A DNA stretch of 64,000 nucleotides from Aegilops tauschii subsp. strangulata (Eukaryota; Streptophyta; Magnoliopsida; Poales; Poaceae), in the NCBI RefSeq assembly GCF_002575655.3, contig NC_053039.3:225095622-225159621 (forward strand), in the 5' to 3' direction. The first letter of the stretch is position 1. Each line of letters opens with the position of its first letter. The notes beneath the pieces are model-generated. The model searched no databases, was not told the DNA's origin, and saw only the letters and a list, made by a program, of their open reading frames with translations. The position numbers and the translations under genes are program-made. Below, one piece after another: positions 23,000-34,429 of this stretch.

Positions 23000-23017
23000 T
23001 CCCCGGCAATGGCGCCA
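23000..23017 (-). promoter_or_regulatory. Primer-binding site, unit 2
   Basis: The minus strand reads TGGCGCCATTGCCGGGGA, one base different from the unit 1 site, next to LTR C. Confidence 0.8.
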
Positions 23018-23028
23018 GAAATCCTTCT

Positions 23029-23676
23029 TCCTACCTCTTGAGCATGTGTTGGTTTTCCCTTGAAGAGGAAAGGGTGATGCAGCAAAGTAGCGTAAGTATT
23101 TCCCTCAGTTTTTGAGAACCAAGGTATCAATCCAGTAGGAGACTACACGCAAATCGCCTAGTACCTGCACAAACAATCAAGAACCTTGCAACCAACGCGA
23201 TAAAGGGGTTGTCAAACCCTTCCCGACCACTTGCAAAAGTGAGATCTGATAAAGATAATAAGATAAATATTTTTGGTATTTTTGTTGTATAGATTGGAAA
23301 ATAAAGATTGCAAAGTAAATAGTAAACTAGAATTGTAGATTGGAAACTTATATGATATAAAGTAGACCCGGGGGCCATAGGTTTCACTAGTGGCTTCTCT
23401 CAAGATAGCATGTATTACGGTGGGTGAACAAATTACTGCCAAGCAATTGATAGAAAAGCTCATAGTTATGAGAATATCTAGGCATGATCATGAACATAGG
23501 CATCACGTCCGTGTCAAGTAGACCGAAACGATTCTGCATCTACTACTATTACTCCACACATCGACCGCTATCCAACATGCATCTAGAGTATTAAGTTCAT
23601 AAGAACGGAGTAACACATTAGGCAAGATGACATGATGTAGAGGGATAAACTCAAGCAATATGATATAAACCCCATC
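23029..23676 (-). repeat. Sabrina-like LTR C (outer 5' LTR), first part
   Basis: The left part of the third LTR is interrupted at CCATC by element X. The terminal dinucleotide is TC instead of TG on the plus strand. With 61730-62662 it gives 1,581 bp, the same as LTR B. Confidence 0.88.
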
Positions 23677-24224
23677 CGATGCGGAGCATCCTACAGACAT
23701 CACCATGTCAAGAGTCCGTTTGGCGATTGACACGTGCGACATACACTTCACATACAGAAAGGTATCATCGGAGCACCACGGATGACGAGGAGGAGTGCAA
23801 GCACAAGTGTACGCCTACACCGTCCGCGAGGCAAGCTTGGAAGCGACGACGGAAGAAGACGGTGCAAAATTTGCACTACCGGACTGTCCGGTCGCCCAAC
23901 CGGACTGTCCGGTCCATCCAGAGAGCAGTTTTGGTCTGTGCAGAAATTGCACTACCGGACAGTCCGGTCCCCCAAGCGGACAGTCCGGTAGTACAATTTC
24001 TGGACGCCCAAAAGTTCTGTTTCCACCGGATTGTCCGGTCCCCCATACCGCACTGTCCGGTAGTGCATCTGCGGGCCGAATTTGGGCAAGGCCCATGTAA
24101 CTTTACCCTTTCGCCCTCACTTACCCCTTCCTTGCCTTGGACCTATATATATCCCTCCTTCTCCTCCATTTTAGGGTTAGCTAAGATTAGAACTAGACAT
24201 TAGAGCTTAGCTCATGTATCTCCC
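23677..24224 (+). repeat. Element X 5' LTR, first part
   Basis: U3 with three pairs of a 15-bp palindrome and a TATATATAT box near 24143-24152. It is interrupted by element Y after CTCCC (24220-24224). It carries a tandem copy of about 21 bp (one palindrome) that the 3' LTR lacks. Confidence 0.85.
23878..24061. promoter_or_regulatory. Three phased pairs of a 15-bp palindrome in the X LTR
   Basis: The consensus is ACCGGACWGTCCGGT. Copies start at 23878, 23899, 23954, 23975, 24025 and 24047, so within pairs the spacing is 21, 21 and 22 bp. The array lies about 80-265 bp upstream of the TATA box. The 3' LTR keeps five copies (61056, 61111, 61132, 61182, 61204). Spacing of two helical turns suits paired binding of a symmetric protein; that is inference. 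Confidence 0.7.
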
Positions 24225-24695
24225 TGAGGGAGTCCTGGATTAAGGGGTCCTCGGACAGCCGGACTATATCCTTTTGCCGGACTGTTGGACTATGAAGATA
24301 CAAGATTGAAGACTTCGTCCCGTGTCCGGATGGGACTCTCCTTTGCGTGGAAGGCAAGCTTGGCAATTCGGATATATAGATCTCCTCCCTTGTAACCGAC
24401 TCTGTGTAACCCTAGCCCCCTCCGGTGTCTATATAAACCGGAGGGTTTAGTCCGTAGGACAACAACAATCATAATCATAGGCTAGCTTCTAGGGTTTAGC
24501 CTCAACGATCTCGTGGTAGATCAACTCTTGTAATACTCATACCATCAAGATCAATCAAGCAGGAAGTAGGATATTACCTCCATCGAGAGGGCCCGAACCT
24601 GGGTAAACATTGTGTCCCCCGCCTCCTATTACCATACGCCTTAGACGCACAGTTCGGGACCCCCTACCAGAGATCCGCCGGTTTTGACACCGACA
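24225..24695 (+). repeat. Element Y 5' LTR (471 bp)
   Basis: TG/CA ends, with a TATA box CTATATAAA at 24429-24437. It is followed by TTGGTGCTTTCATTGAGAG, the probable primer-binding site (24696-24714). Confidence 0.88.
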
Positions 24696-24742
24696 TTGGT
24701 GCTTTCATTGAGAGTTCCACTGTGCTGTCACCATAAGGCTTG

Positions 24743-26921
24743 ATGGCTCTTTCGATCATCGGCAACGATGCGATCCAGGGTGAAGTTTTTCTCCCCGGAC
24801 AGATCTTCGTGTTCGGCGGCTTCGCACTGCGGGCCAACTCGCTTGGCCATCTGGAGCAGATCAAGAGCTACGCCCCTAGCCGTCAGGTCAGGTTTGGAAA
24901 CCTAAACTATACTGCCGACATCCGCGGAGACTTGGTCTTCGACGGATTCGAGCCCATGTCAGGTGCGCCGCACGGTCACGACGAGCATACTTAACTCTAC
25001 CGCCGGACGGTGTTCGGGAGATCACACCTGTGCCTACTCCGGTCCTTAGTCCGGAGCAGATTGCGCCGTTTGAGGACGGGTGGATGGACCCCGCCACGGA
25101 GGCCGCACACTCAGTGGCGATAGAGCCGAATACTAACTTCACCTACTACTAGACCTGTGTTGCCGGATCCTTGGATTCGTCCCCGGCCATGGGCTCCGAA
25201 CCGCCTGCGTCCGTGCCTATCGTATCTGATTGGGCGCCGATCATGGAGTTTTCCTCCGCGGATATCTTTCAGCACTCGCCCTTGGGCGATGTGCTAAATT
25301 CATTAAGGTCTTCTCCTTGTCAGGAGGCCCTTGGCCGAACTGTGTCCGGCCTGAGTGGGAAGCGGACGACGAAGAAATTCGTTCCCCACCCACCACCCAC
25401 TTAATAGCCACTGTCGATGACTTATCCGACATGCTCGATTTCGGCTCCGAAGACATCGACGGTATGGACGACGATGCTGGAGAGGAACAGGAACCACCGC
25501 CCACAGGGCGCTGGACAGCCACTTCATCACACGATATATATATGGTGGATACACCCAAAGAAAACAATGACGAGGAACGGAAGGATGCAGCGAAGGATAG
25601 TCCCCTCGAGAAGCAACAAAAGCGACGACGTAGGTGCCGCTCCAAATCCTGCCTCGGCAAAAACAGCGACAACAGCGCAGGAAAGAATAATACCCTGGTC
25701 GACTCCAAAGGAAACGATGACCACGGGGACCCGGCGACAGAGCAGGATGAACCAGCGACGGCGAACATAGTATAGAGCCGCTGTCCGGTCACGGCGAAGC
25801 CGAGGGTAAAGCTAATCAACCTGCCTCCGGAGAAGAGAATAGTCCGGACGATGATGCACACATCATCCCGGATAGGCACATGGAGCAAGAGAATCTCCAT
25901 AGAAGGCTTATTGCCACCGCAAGGAGTCTAAAGAAGCAGAAGCAAAGGCTTAAGGCCGCGCAAAATACACTCAATAGTAGATGGAACAAAGTGCTCGACA
26001 CTGCAGAAAAGTATGGTGGTAGTCGCCACACAAAGAGCTATCCAAAGCGCAAGCTACTGCCTGAATTCGATGATGAGGCTTTGGAGCCTATACAGCCGAA
26101 AAATAAAACGGCCGATCAGCCGGATCGACCACCCCATGGCCGCGATAGGGCGGCTAATGATGTCGCACATAAGTCAGCACACGATTCACGTAAGGACTTG
26201 CATCAAAAAGTCGGTATGACCAGGTCCATCTACGGATCTAGGAAGCGTGCTCCGGCGCAGAATCAAAACCGAACACTACAACCATCAGAACGCCATGACA
26301 CATCCAAATACAGGGGTGCCGCGCACCCCCTATGCTTCACCGATGAGGTGATGGATCACGAATTCCCAGAGGGATTCAAACCCGTGAACATAGAGGCGTA
26401 CGACGGAACGACAGACCCTGGGGTCTGGATTGAGGACTTTATCCTTCATATCCATATGGCTCGCGGAGATGATCTCCACGGCATCAAATACTTGCCCCTC
26501 AAGTTGAAAGGACCAGCTCGGCATTGGCTGAAGAGCCTCCCCGAAAACTCAATTGGAAGTTGGGAAGAGCTTGAGGATGCTTTTAGGGCTAATTTTCAAG
26601 GGACCTATGTCCGACCTCCGGATGCAGACGATTTAAGTCATATAATTCAACAGCCCGGAGAGTCAGCCCGAAAGCTTTGGAACAGATTCCTCACTAAGAA
26701 GAATCAAATCATCGACTGCCCGGACGCCGAAGCCTTAGCGGCTTTCAAACACAGTGTCCTGGACGAATGGCTCGCCAGACACCTCGGCCAGGAAAAACCA
26801 AGGACAATGGCAGCCCTAACAAGCCTTATGACCCGCTTTTGTGCGGGCGAGGATAGTTGGCTTGCCTGTAGCGGCACCAGCGACCCAGGCACATCCGAAG
26901 TCAGGGATGGCAATGGAAAAC
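24743..26921 (+). pseudogene. gag: Element Y gag, first part (frameshifts; interrupted by element Z)
   Basis: The region begins with an 83-residue ORF from ATG 24743 (MALSIIGNDAIQGEVFLPG), then shifts frame more than once (stops near 24994 and 25775) through an acidic Asp/Glu-rich stretch. From about 25780 it is open to the insertion of Z. That part contains a basic coiled-coil region (RSLKKQKQRLKAAQNTLNS) and the gag core: FKPVNIEAYDGTTDPGVW, RHWLKSLPENSIGSWEELE, then DAFRANFQGTYVRP, and TRFCAGED. This is the Retrotrans_gag family as in Tat-type elements. The frame joins exactly to 35327 when Z and one AAAAC are removed. Confidence 0.78.
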
Positions 26922-27814
26922 TGTCGGATGTGGGGTTCTGGCAAACCCTTAAGGTTCAAACACTGGGGTGCGCGCGAAGTCTTTCCCTCCTACCGATCTA
27001 CGCCCTAGCTCGCTAAGATCTCGCGGATGAACTCGACGAACTCGCAACACAGAAAGACACAAGGTTTATACTGGTTCGGGCCACCATTGTAGTGTAATAC
27101 CCTACTCCAATGTGGTGGTGGTGGATTGCCTCTAGGGCTGATGATGAACAGTACAAGGGAAGAATAGCCTCCTGAGGTTGAGGTGTTCTTGTGGGTAGGC
27201 TCTCGATTGGGTTGGATCAAGCTAAGAAGAGATGCCCCTACTATGGTGGCTAGCTCTACTTATATAGGCCCTGGTCCTCTTCCCAAATATCGAGCGGGAA
27301 GGGAGCCAACAACGGCGCGCAAATTTAAAGGGGGACAGCTAGTACAAGCTATCCTGACAAAAGTGGTCTTCGCCTGCGAAAAGCTCTGGTGGTGACGCCA
27401 TCTTGGGCTCCACGATGACCTCTGTCTTGCCGTCCTCCTGGTCTTGGTCTCATTGCACCAATATAGCAACCTTTGCCTGATGCCTTGGTACTCCTCGCCT
27501 GCGCTGGCCTCCTTAGCACCAAAGAGGAAACAAGGACGCTGCGCGCGCTGGCGCCCGCCTGGTGTCGTTCGTCATGGCTCATGTCACGAGAGCCTCGTGA
27601 GGTTTGCCCCGCCTTGATATCTCCGCTCCTCGTGAGCCTGCCTGGCTAGGCCACTCTAGAGGAGGTTTTGCGTCGTCCGCCTCGCGAGGCTTGGACCCTC
27701 GCAAGGGTCTTGGATGCCTTGTTGATGAAGATGGGCCGTACGGCCTGCTTGCTTAGCCACGCTCTGGGCCGCAGGCAGGCAAGTCTGGGGACCCCCGTTC
27801 CTAGAACACCGACA
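26922..27814 (-). repeat. Element Z 3' LTR (893 bp)
   Basis: Plus-strand ends are TGTCGGATGTGGGG and AGAACACCGACA. TATATAAG reads on the minus strand at 27259-27266. The polypurine tract (minus strand TTGGGCCCGGGGGCTAC, 27815-27831) abuts it on the right. Confidence 0.9.
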
Positions 27815-28055
27815 GTAGCCCCCGGGCCCAAGGTGCGCTCGGGCTTGGCTTCGCGGCGAAGCCAAGGGTCAAGTTCGGAGCACCGCGGGCCCCAAAAGCC
27901 TGCGGCCTCGGTTGATGCGTGGCGGTTGATTGGATGTGGGCATCTTCGCTTCCCCATGCTGCCTCAGCAACTGCACAACTTGACAAGTCCCTGCGACATG
28001 CAAGGAAAACCATCATTACCTGCGATCGTGGGAGACGCCGGTTGGCCTTCTCTTG

Positions 28056-28063
28056 CTATAAAT
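28056..28063 (+). promoter_or_regulatory. TATA box of the antisense ORF in element Z
   Basis: CTATAAAT lies 85 bp before the ATG at 28148, reading opposite to gag-pol. The homologous ORF in W has CTATAAAAG about 70 bp before its ATG. Confidence 0.55.
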
Positions 28064-28147
28064 GGGGAGGGGGGCGGAGCCCCCTCGCCCATCTCTTCCT
28101 CGCTTGCTTGCTTCTTCCTCCTTGCTCCACTGCTTGTAGCGCCACCG

Positions 28148-28945
28148 ATGGCGCCCCGAAGGAAGTTCTCCGCCACCGAGAAGGGAAAGGCTCTTCGCGA
28201 GGGACCCGGCTCCCCGGCGCCCAAGCGCGGTCGCGGCCATCCGCACAAGCATGCCGCGACCCCCGCCGTGGCCCACCGTCGTGGCGGCGCCGCGCCACGC
28301 GGAGGGGATCGTCCCAGCCATGGCGGCCCAGCTGACGAGGGGAGGCGTGCAATGGTTGCGCGGCCTCCCGGTTTGCGCATCCATTCAGCGGAAGTGTCAC
28401 CGGAGTTCGTTGTCTGGTCGGAGAACCCGACCGGCAACTAGCTCCAGCTTCCGCGCTTCTTCGTCGACAAACGGCTGGCCCCCAGTCCAGGCGGGCTCTG
28501 GTTGCAAGCGGATGGTTGCTGCAGCAAGGCCTCTTCGGTCGCGATCGAGACTTCCGTCGTGGGCAACATAGCCCTGGCCCACGGCTGGCAGATGTTCGCC
28601 TGCGCGTGCGGTCTGGGCAGGCGGTGCAAGCTCCACTTCAGATATGACGGTGGGTCGACCCTCTATGTGAGGGTGTTTGGGGAAGATGGTCGCCGTGCCG
28701 GGTGCTGCCCCGAGACGAACGACGGTGAGGAGGTGCTTGGCCTTGGTGACGGTCGCGACGAAGATGAAGGTGAGCCTGCCCTCGGTGACGATCGCGTCTC
28801 TTCCAGCTTCGGCGGCTCTTCCTCCGGCGACAGCCCCAGCAGTGGTGGCTACGCCCAGCCGCCGCGCCACCGCGCCCGCTTCGAAGGAGGCAGCGGGTCA
28901 TCTCGTCGTCGCGCCTCCGTGAAGCGTGAGGAAAGGTCCGGCTAG
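28148..28945 (+). pseudogene. Antisense B3-like ORF of element Z (one in-frame stop)
   Basis: It starts MAPRRKFSATEKGKALREG, with a basic, Pro/Arg-rich N-terminus suggestive of nuclear targeting. A TAG at 28439-28441 is the only interruption; the same frame then runs to TAG 28943-28945 (265 codons). After the stop come LQLPRFFVDKRL, ALAHGWQMFACACGLG, and STLYVRVFGEDGRRAGCCPE. These match the W protein in the HGW.xFA and V.[IV]FG..G...GCC.E positions and fit the C-terminal half of a B3 fold. An acidic Ser/Gly-rich tail ends in SRRRASVKREERSG. Placement between integrase and the 3' LTR, antisense, is the same as in W. The B3 assignment is by eye; DNA binding is untested. Confidence 0.6.
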
Positions 28946-29785
28946 GCTCGGGGTGCCGCTAAGGGCCTGCCTCCGCGGATTGCGGCAACGCCGCTTTGTT
29001 CAGCTCTTTTTCCTGCATCAAAAAATTAAACCAATATGGGCCCAGAGGGGCGTGTATCGAAGTGTGGTTCCTTAGTTATCGCACTATGCGCGTTATCCTA
29101 ATGTCGTGTTGTTATTTTTGCGCAAAGATAACTTGACCTGGTGCGTCCAGGACGTCCTCTTCCTCACGAGGAGTTTGTTTCCTCGCGTCCATCTTAACCT
29201 GGTGGTCCGTGCTTGCTTGGAAACTGCAAAAATTCATTAGGGGGTGCGCTAGAGGGTTTGCCGTCCACCCAAGCCTCGACTTGGCGCTTTGTATCGCGGT
29301 ACCCGAGGGGCACGGATTAGAAGAGATGTGCCAGCTTTCAGGCTCGAACGAGGGTGGCTCGCGAGAAGGCAGAGAGAAGAAAAATGCTCGCGAGGGCACC
29401 TGCCTAGCCCCCTCGCGAGGGATGCGAGAGAGAGAACACGAGCAAACCAGAGCCGAAAAATGCGATAAGAGGCTAGGGAATCAAATCAGCAATGAACACC
29501 AAGAGCAACTTCGATTAAGGAAAAGGGAGCCAACTACGGAAAGCAAATGAAAAGCCGCGTCCGGCACCTAATCTAGTCTTCAAGTCTTCTCACCAGCGCG
29601 GAGCTAAGTGCTGCCACTAGGCGTGGGCGGGAGCCCCAGGGCCTGAGGCCGGCGCTCCTGAGACTCCGGGGCGTGTACAGCCCCAACTCATTATTACGTG
29701 AGAGTGTCACGGGCGGCGATTCTTCACAGGCACCGGGCCTTCTTCACAGGCTCTAGGCCTTTCTTCACAGGCTCCGGGCCTTGCT
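28946..29785. other. Element Z spacer between antisense ORF and integrase end
   Basis: No supported gene. It contains several CTCGCGAGG-type inverted motifs (for example near 29388-29420) and a threefold CTTCACAGGC...GGGCCTT repeat at 29721-29785. Confidence 0.55.
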
Positions 29786-32700
29786 TCATGGGTAGAACTT
29801 CTGGAGGTGCTGGATGTTCCAGGCGTTTTGGATAGGTGTCCCTTCTTGCGTCTCCAGGCGCACGGCGCCAGGCCTGGAGATGCGGACGACCCTGAACGGG
29901 CCCTCCCACATGGGTGAAAGCTTATGCAACCCTTCCCTGGAGAGGACCCGCCTCAGGACCAGGTCACCTGTCTCGAGCGTCCTGGAGCGAACGTTGCGGC
30001 AGTGGTATCACCGTAGCGCTTGCTGGTACCTTGCCGCCCTTAATGCAGCTTTGCGACGACGTTCCTCCCCCAGCACGAGATCCATCCCCCGCGTGGCGTC
30101 CTGCTGCGTTTCATCGAACGCCAGGACCCGTGCGGAGCGATGCTTGACCTCGTGAGGGAGGACCGCTTCGGCTCCGTAGACGAGGAAGAATGGAGTCTCG
30201 CCCGTTGGCTTGGTAGTGGTGGTGCGGATAGACCACAACACGGACTGGAGCTCATCGTGTCAGCCCCTGCCGCAGGCCTCCAGCTTCTTCTTGAAGGTCC
30301 TGGTCTTGAGGCCCCTCAGGACCTCTGCGTTGGTGCGCTTAGCCTGACCATTGCTCCTGGGGTGGGCCACCGAAGTGTAGCAGATCTGCGTTCCAAGGTT
30401 AGCACAGTAGGTTTTGAAGAGGTTACTAGTAAACTATGACTCGTTATCTGTGATGATGCGGTTGGGGACCCCGAAGCGGCTCACGAGGCCCTTGATGAAC
30501 TTGACGGCAGAGCCGGCCGGGATGGTACGGACGGCTTCCACTTCCGCCCACTTGGTGAACTTGTCGATGGCGACGTAGTGATAGCGGTAGCCCCCTCGCG
30601 CCCGTGAAAACAGGCCTAAGATGTCCAGCCCCCAGACCGCGAACGGCCATGTGAGAGGGATGGTTTGGAGGCCCTGAGCAGGCTGATGGATTTGCTTGGC
30701 GTGGAATTGGCAAGCTTCGCAAGACTTCACCAGCTCGGCTGCGTCGTTGAGTGCTGTAGGCCAGTAGAATCCACTGCGGAACACCTTGCCGATGAAGGTC
30801 CGTGACGACGAGTGATGCCCGCAGTCCCCGCCGTGTATGTCAATCAGCATCTCCCTTCCTTATTCACTGGAGATGCAGTGCAGCGTGACATCGTTCGGCC
30901 GCTTCCTGTATAACTCGCCGTCTTGGATGCAGTATGCCGTGGCTTGCCGGGCCACACGCTCCGCGTCCTCTTCCTTCTCCGGTAGCGCCCCGTGTGTCAG
31001 GTACTCCTTGAATTCCTTGGTCCAGCATTCCTCCTGGGGCTCGAGCGCTAAGAGCAGCCGAGCTCCTGAGGTCGGGCCACAGGCCAGGGCTCCCATGACC
31101 GGAGGCTGTGGGAGCTCCTCTCGAGGCTGAGTAGTCCTTGAAAAAGGTGGCGTAGCTGATGGCTTGAAGAGCCGCTCCTCAAAGACACCTGGCTCTTGTG
31201 GTTGCCGCTTGGATGCTCTCCTGGCGATGTCGTCGGCTTCTTTGTTGGTGCCCCGAGGCACGTGCTGCAGTTCGAGACCTGAGAACTGCTTTTCCATCTT
31301 GCGTACCTCCGCGAGGTAGGCTTCCATGTGCTCGTCCTTCAGCTTGTACACCTTGTTGGAGAAGTTGACGAGGAGTTGCGAGTCGCCTCTGACGGTAAGG
31401 CGCTTCACCCCTAGAGCTGCCGCAGCCTTCAGGCCAGCTATGAGGCCTTCGTATTCTGCGATATTGTTGGAGACCTTCTCGCCGTGCTAAAAGCAGAGTT
31501 GCACGGCGTAGTAGAGCTTGTCCTTGGTGGGCGAGATGAGCACCGCTCCCGCTCCCTGGTGCGCGAAAGCGCCATCGAAATACATGACCCAGCCGTCCGG
31601 AGCCTCGCTCCCTGGGGAGGTGGACCGGTCTTCCCCTTCCTCAAGTGTGGAGGCATCCGTCCATTCTGCCACAAAGTCAGCGAGCGCAGCCCCCTTGATG
31701 ACCCTGGTAGTGCTGAACTCTAACTGGAACGCTTGCAGCTCGATATTCCACTCAGCGACCCTTCCGGCCAAATTTGGGATCCTGAGTACCCTCTCCAATG
31801 GGTAAGCCGAGACGACCTTGATCGGGTGCCCCTGAAAGTAGTGTCGCAGCTTGCGTGAGGCCACCAAGAGTGCGAGCAGGAGCTTCTAAGGCATGGGGTA
31901 GCGTGCCCTTGCGTCTCTCAGTACGGTGCTGACGAAGTACACCGGGTGTTCGACGAGGGCTGGAGCACTATCGAGGCTGGGGTCCTGCGGAGATGGGTGC
32001 ATCTCCTGAGGTGGAGGGTTTCCTGAGACTTGGCTGTCCTCAGGAGCTTCTGTGACGTTGTCCTGCTGAGCTTTGTCTTCCCCAGCTGATGCCTTTGCTG
32101 CGTGCTCCTGACCCTGCGCCACTTCAGCTCCGGCTTGGCGCGGCGCGCCCTTGGCTTGGCGTTCCTCCCTGATCGCCACCAGCGCCGCGCTGGCGGAGTA
32201 CGGGGTGGCGGCAAGGTAGAGTACCAGAGGCTCGAGAGGCCGTGGTGCCACCATCACCGGGGGGCTGGTAAGGTATTTCTTGAGGTCTTGGAAGGCCTGA
32301 TCGGCCTCCGGGGTCCACTCGAACAGGCCTTTCTTCTTCATGAGCTTGAAGAAGGGTAAGGCGCGCTCTCCCAGCTTGGAGATGAAACGCCCTAATGCGG
32401 TCACCCGCCCCGCTAGCTTTTGCATCTCTTTGAGGGTCTGTGGTGGGCTCATGTCCTCGATGGCCTTGATCTTCTCTCGGTTCGCCTCGATCCCTCTGTG
32501 GGACACGAGGAATCCCAACAGCTTGCCGGAGGGGACACCGAACACGCACTTCCCCGGGTTAAGCCTCAAGTTCACCCGGCACAGGCTCTCGAAGGTTTCC
32601 TCCAAATCTTGAATCAATGTCCTCGCCTCGCGAGACTTTACCACTATGTCATCGACATAGGCCTCTGTGTTTCTCCCGAGTTGTCGCCCCAGGGCGATGT

Positions 32701-33007
32701 GCATCAACCGCTGGAAGGTGGCGCCTGCGTTGCGCAGCCCGAAGGGCATGCAGGTGTAGCAGTACACCCCACATGGTGTTAGGAAAGTTGTCTTCTCCAC
32801 ATCTTCCACCGCCATCTTGATCTGATGATACCCTGAGAACGCGTCCAGGAAGCACAGCAAGTCGCACTCGGCGGTGGAGTCGACAATCTGGTCGATGCGC
32901 GGGAGCGGGAACGGATCTTGGGGGCAGACTTTGTTAAGGTTGGTGAAGTCGACGCACATCCGCTCCTTCCCGCCTTTCTTTGGCACTACGACAGGTTTGC
33001 CAGCCAT
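29786..33007 (-). pseudogene. pol: Element Z pol: RT, RNase H, additional RNase H, integrase (several stops)
   Basis: One frame runs from 33007 to the TGA at 29786-29788 and is broken only by stop codons (near 31886, 31487, 30860 and 30434, with others later). RT has DPFPLPRIDQIVDST, FLDAFSGYHQIKM and catalytic YVDDIVVK (near 32645-32663). Then come RNase H, an additional RNase H (YFDGAFAHQGAG, AEYEGLIAGL, GDSQLLV, NKEADDIA) and integrase. Integrase has an intact CEACQFH zinc half and WGLDILG, but a stop inside the second catalytic motif (after TDNES). The catalytic Glu is changed: GQAKRTN instead of GQAERxN, near 30337-30354. The tail ends NIQHLQKFYP like that of W. The element cannot make active integrase. 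Confidence 0.85.
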
Positions 33008-34416
33008 TCGGGATATCGAATTTCCCGGATGGCGCCTGCCGCCTCCAGCTTGCGTGTCTCTTGGACGATGAAGGCCTGCTTCTCAGTGGACTGCCGTCTG
33101 GCTCGCTGTTTCACGGGGCGTATGTTGGGGCATACCCTTAGATGATGCTGGATCACCTCTCTCGGGACCCCTACCAGCTGATTGGGCTCCCACGCGAATA
33201 TCTCCTTGTTCGCGCGCAAGAACCTCACCAAGGCTTCTTCTTGTCCCGGGTCAAGGCCGGCTCCTGTGGTGAAGGTGGCCCCCGAAGACCCGTCCTTGTT
33301 GACCGGCACCTGCTTGGTTTCCGCCTTGTCTTGGGTGAACAACTGCTTCTTCTTGGTAGGCGTGGCCTCCTTGGCCTCGTGGGTACCGGCGCCGGCCGGC
33401 TGTGCTGCTGCCGCGGTCTTGAAGGCGAGCCTGAGCACCATCACGGCCTCCTTAGTGTCCCCCTTGATGGTGAGGACGCCCTTGCTTCCTGGCATTTTCA
33501 TGAGGTTGTAGGCCGGATGGGTCACCGCCATGAACTGAGCGAGAGCTAGGTACCCGAGGATGGCGTTGTATGGGAGACCAATGCGGGCGATGTCGAAGTC
33601 CACCATCTCAGTGCGGTAGTTGTCGCGTGTGCCGAAGGTGACGGGGAGGTGGATCTGCCCTAGAGAGTGGGCCGCTCCGCCACCCACTCCCGAAAAGGGC
33701 TTGCTGAGGTTGAGCTGCTCGAGCGGCACGTGAAGAAGGCTGAAGGCTTCTACGGAGAGCAAGTTGAGGCCGCCACCGCCGTCGATGAGGGTCTTGGTGA
33801 CGGCCACGTTGCAGATGGTGGGCGTGCAAAGCATTGGGAGCATGCCGGAGCCAGCGGTGGACCCGGGGTGGTCTTCTGAGTCGAAGGTGAGGTCGGCCTC
33901 TGGGGCATCCCAACCTGGCGGAGCCCCCGAGCGCTTGGAGGCGGCCCCGATCTGACGGAGGAACGGTTTGACGTGGCGATCTGAAGGCGGTACTTGAGAG
34001 CCGCCCAGCAGGGCCGCAACCGCATGGTGCGCTGGCACCGCGTAGCGATCGATGAAGAGGTCACGGAGTTCCCTCCAGGAAGCCACTGTGGATCCCGGGA
34101 GGTTGAGCAGCCAGGCGCGCGGCTCGCGGGCAAGGGCCATGGGGAACCAGTTTGGCCATGATCTTGTCGTTGCCTCCGGCTTTGAGGATAGCCTCCTCGT
34201 ACGCCAGTAGGAACGACGTCGGGTCTGCCGCGCCGTCGTAATGCGGCGGCATCTCCGGCTTGAACTTGGTCGGCCACCGCACTTGGCGCAGGGCGGGGGC
34301 CAGGGCTCGATACCCAGATGCCCCGCTGCCGACGTTGGTCGCAGAGGTGGATGGCGGGGCACCCGCCATGGGAGCGTAGTGCGGCGGCACGGGGCGCAGG
34401 TTGGTGGAGAGGAGCT
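32986..34416 (-). pseudogene. gag-pro: Element Z gag and protease (frameshifts)
   Basis: No clear start codon. Gag is recognisable from RWPTKFKPEMPPHYDGAADP, then an extra base near 34153 shifts the frame. The second frame reads AREPRAWLLNLPGSTVASW, then RELRDLFIDRYAVPAHHAV. The middle and C-terminal gag seem short: no zinc knuckle is visible before the protease, so an internal deletion is likely. Protease has KTLIDGGGGLNLLSVEAF (catalytic Asp near 33790) and FDIARIGLPYNAILGYLAL. The frame ends WLANLS just where RT begins in another frame at 33007, consistent with loss of one base near 32995. Confidence 0.75.
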
Positions 34417-34429
34417 CCGGCGCGCCAAA
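34417..34429 (-). promoter_or_regulatory. Element Z primer-binding site
   Basis: The minus strand reads TTTGGCGCGCCGG directly after the LTR end, a form I associate with Tat-type elements. Confidence 0.65.

Noticed and set aside
23878..24061. A CRISPR-like array
   Set aside because: Repeats are 15-bp palindromes in pairs with short conserved spacers inside a plant LTR, without cas genes.
23677..24224. Similarity of 23677-24224 to 60855-61400 as a segmental duplication
   Set aside because: Explained as the two LTRs of element X, with TG/CA ends, primer site, polypurine tract and CCATC duplication.
24696..24714. A tRNA gene at the Y primer site and other primer-like sites
   Set aside because: Only short primer-complementary stretches are present; no cloverleaf could be drawn.
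28148..28945. A captured host B3 transcription factor gene
   Set aside because: It sits at the same position and strand as a homologue in element W and is part of the element; divergence from typical B3 proteins is large. Capture long ago is possible but not shown.
29724..29909. Small ORF with repeated SLEPVKK-type ending at the end of Z pol
   Set aside because: Wrong frame; it reflects the short nucleotide repeat after the integrase stop.
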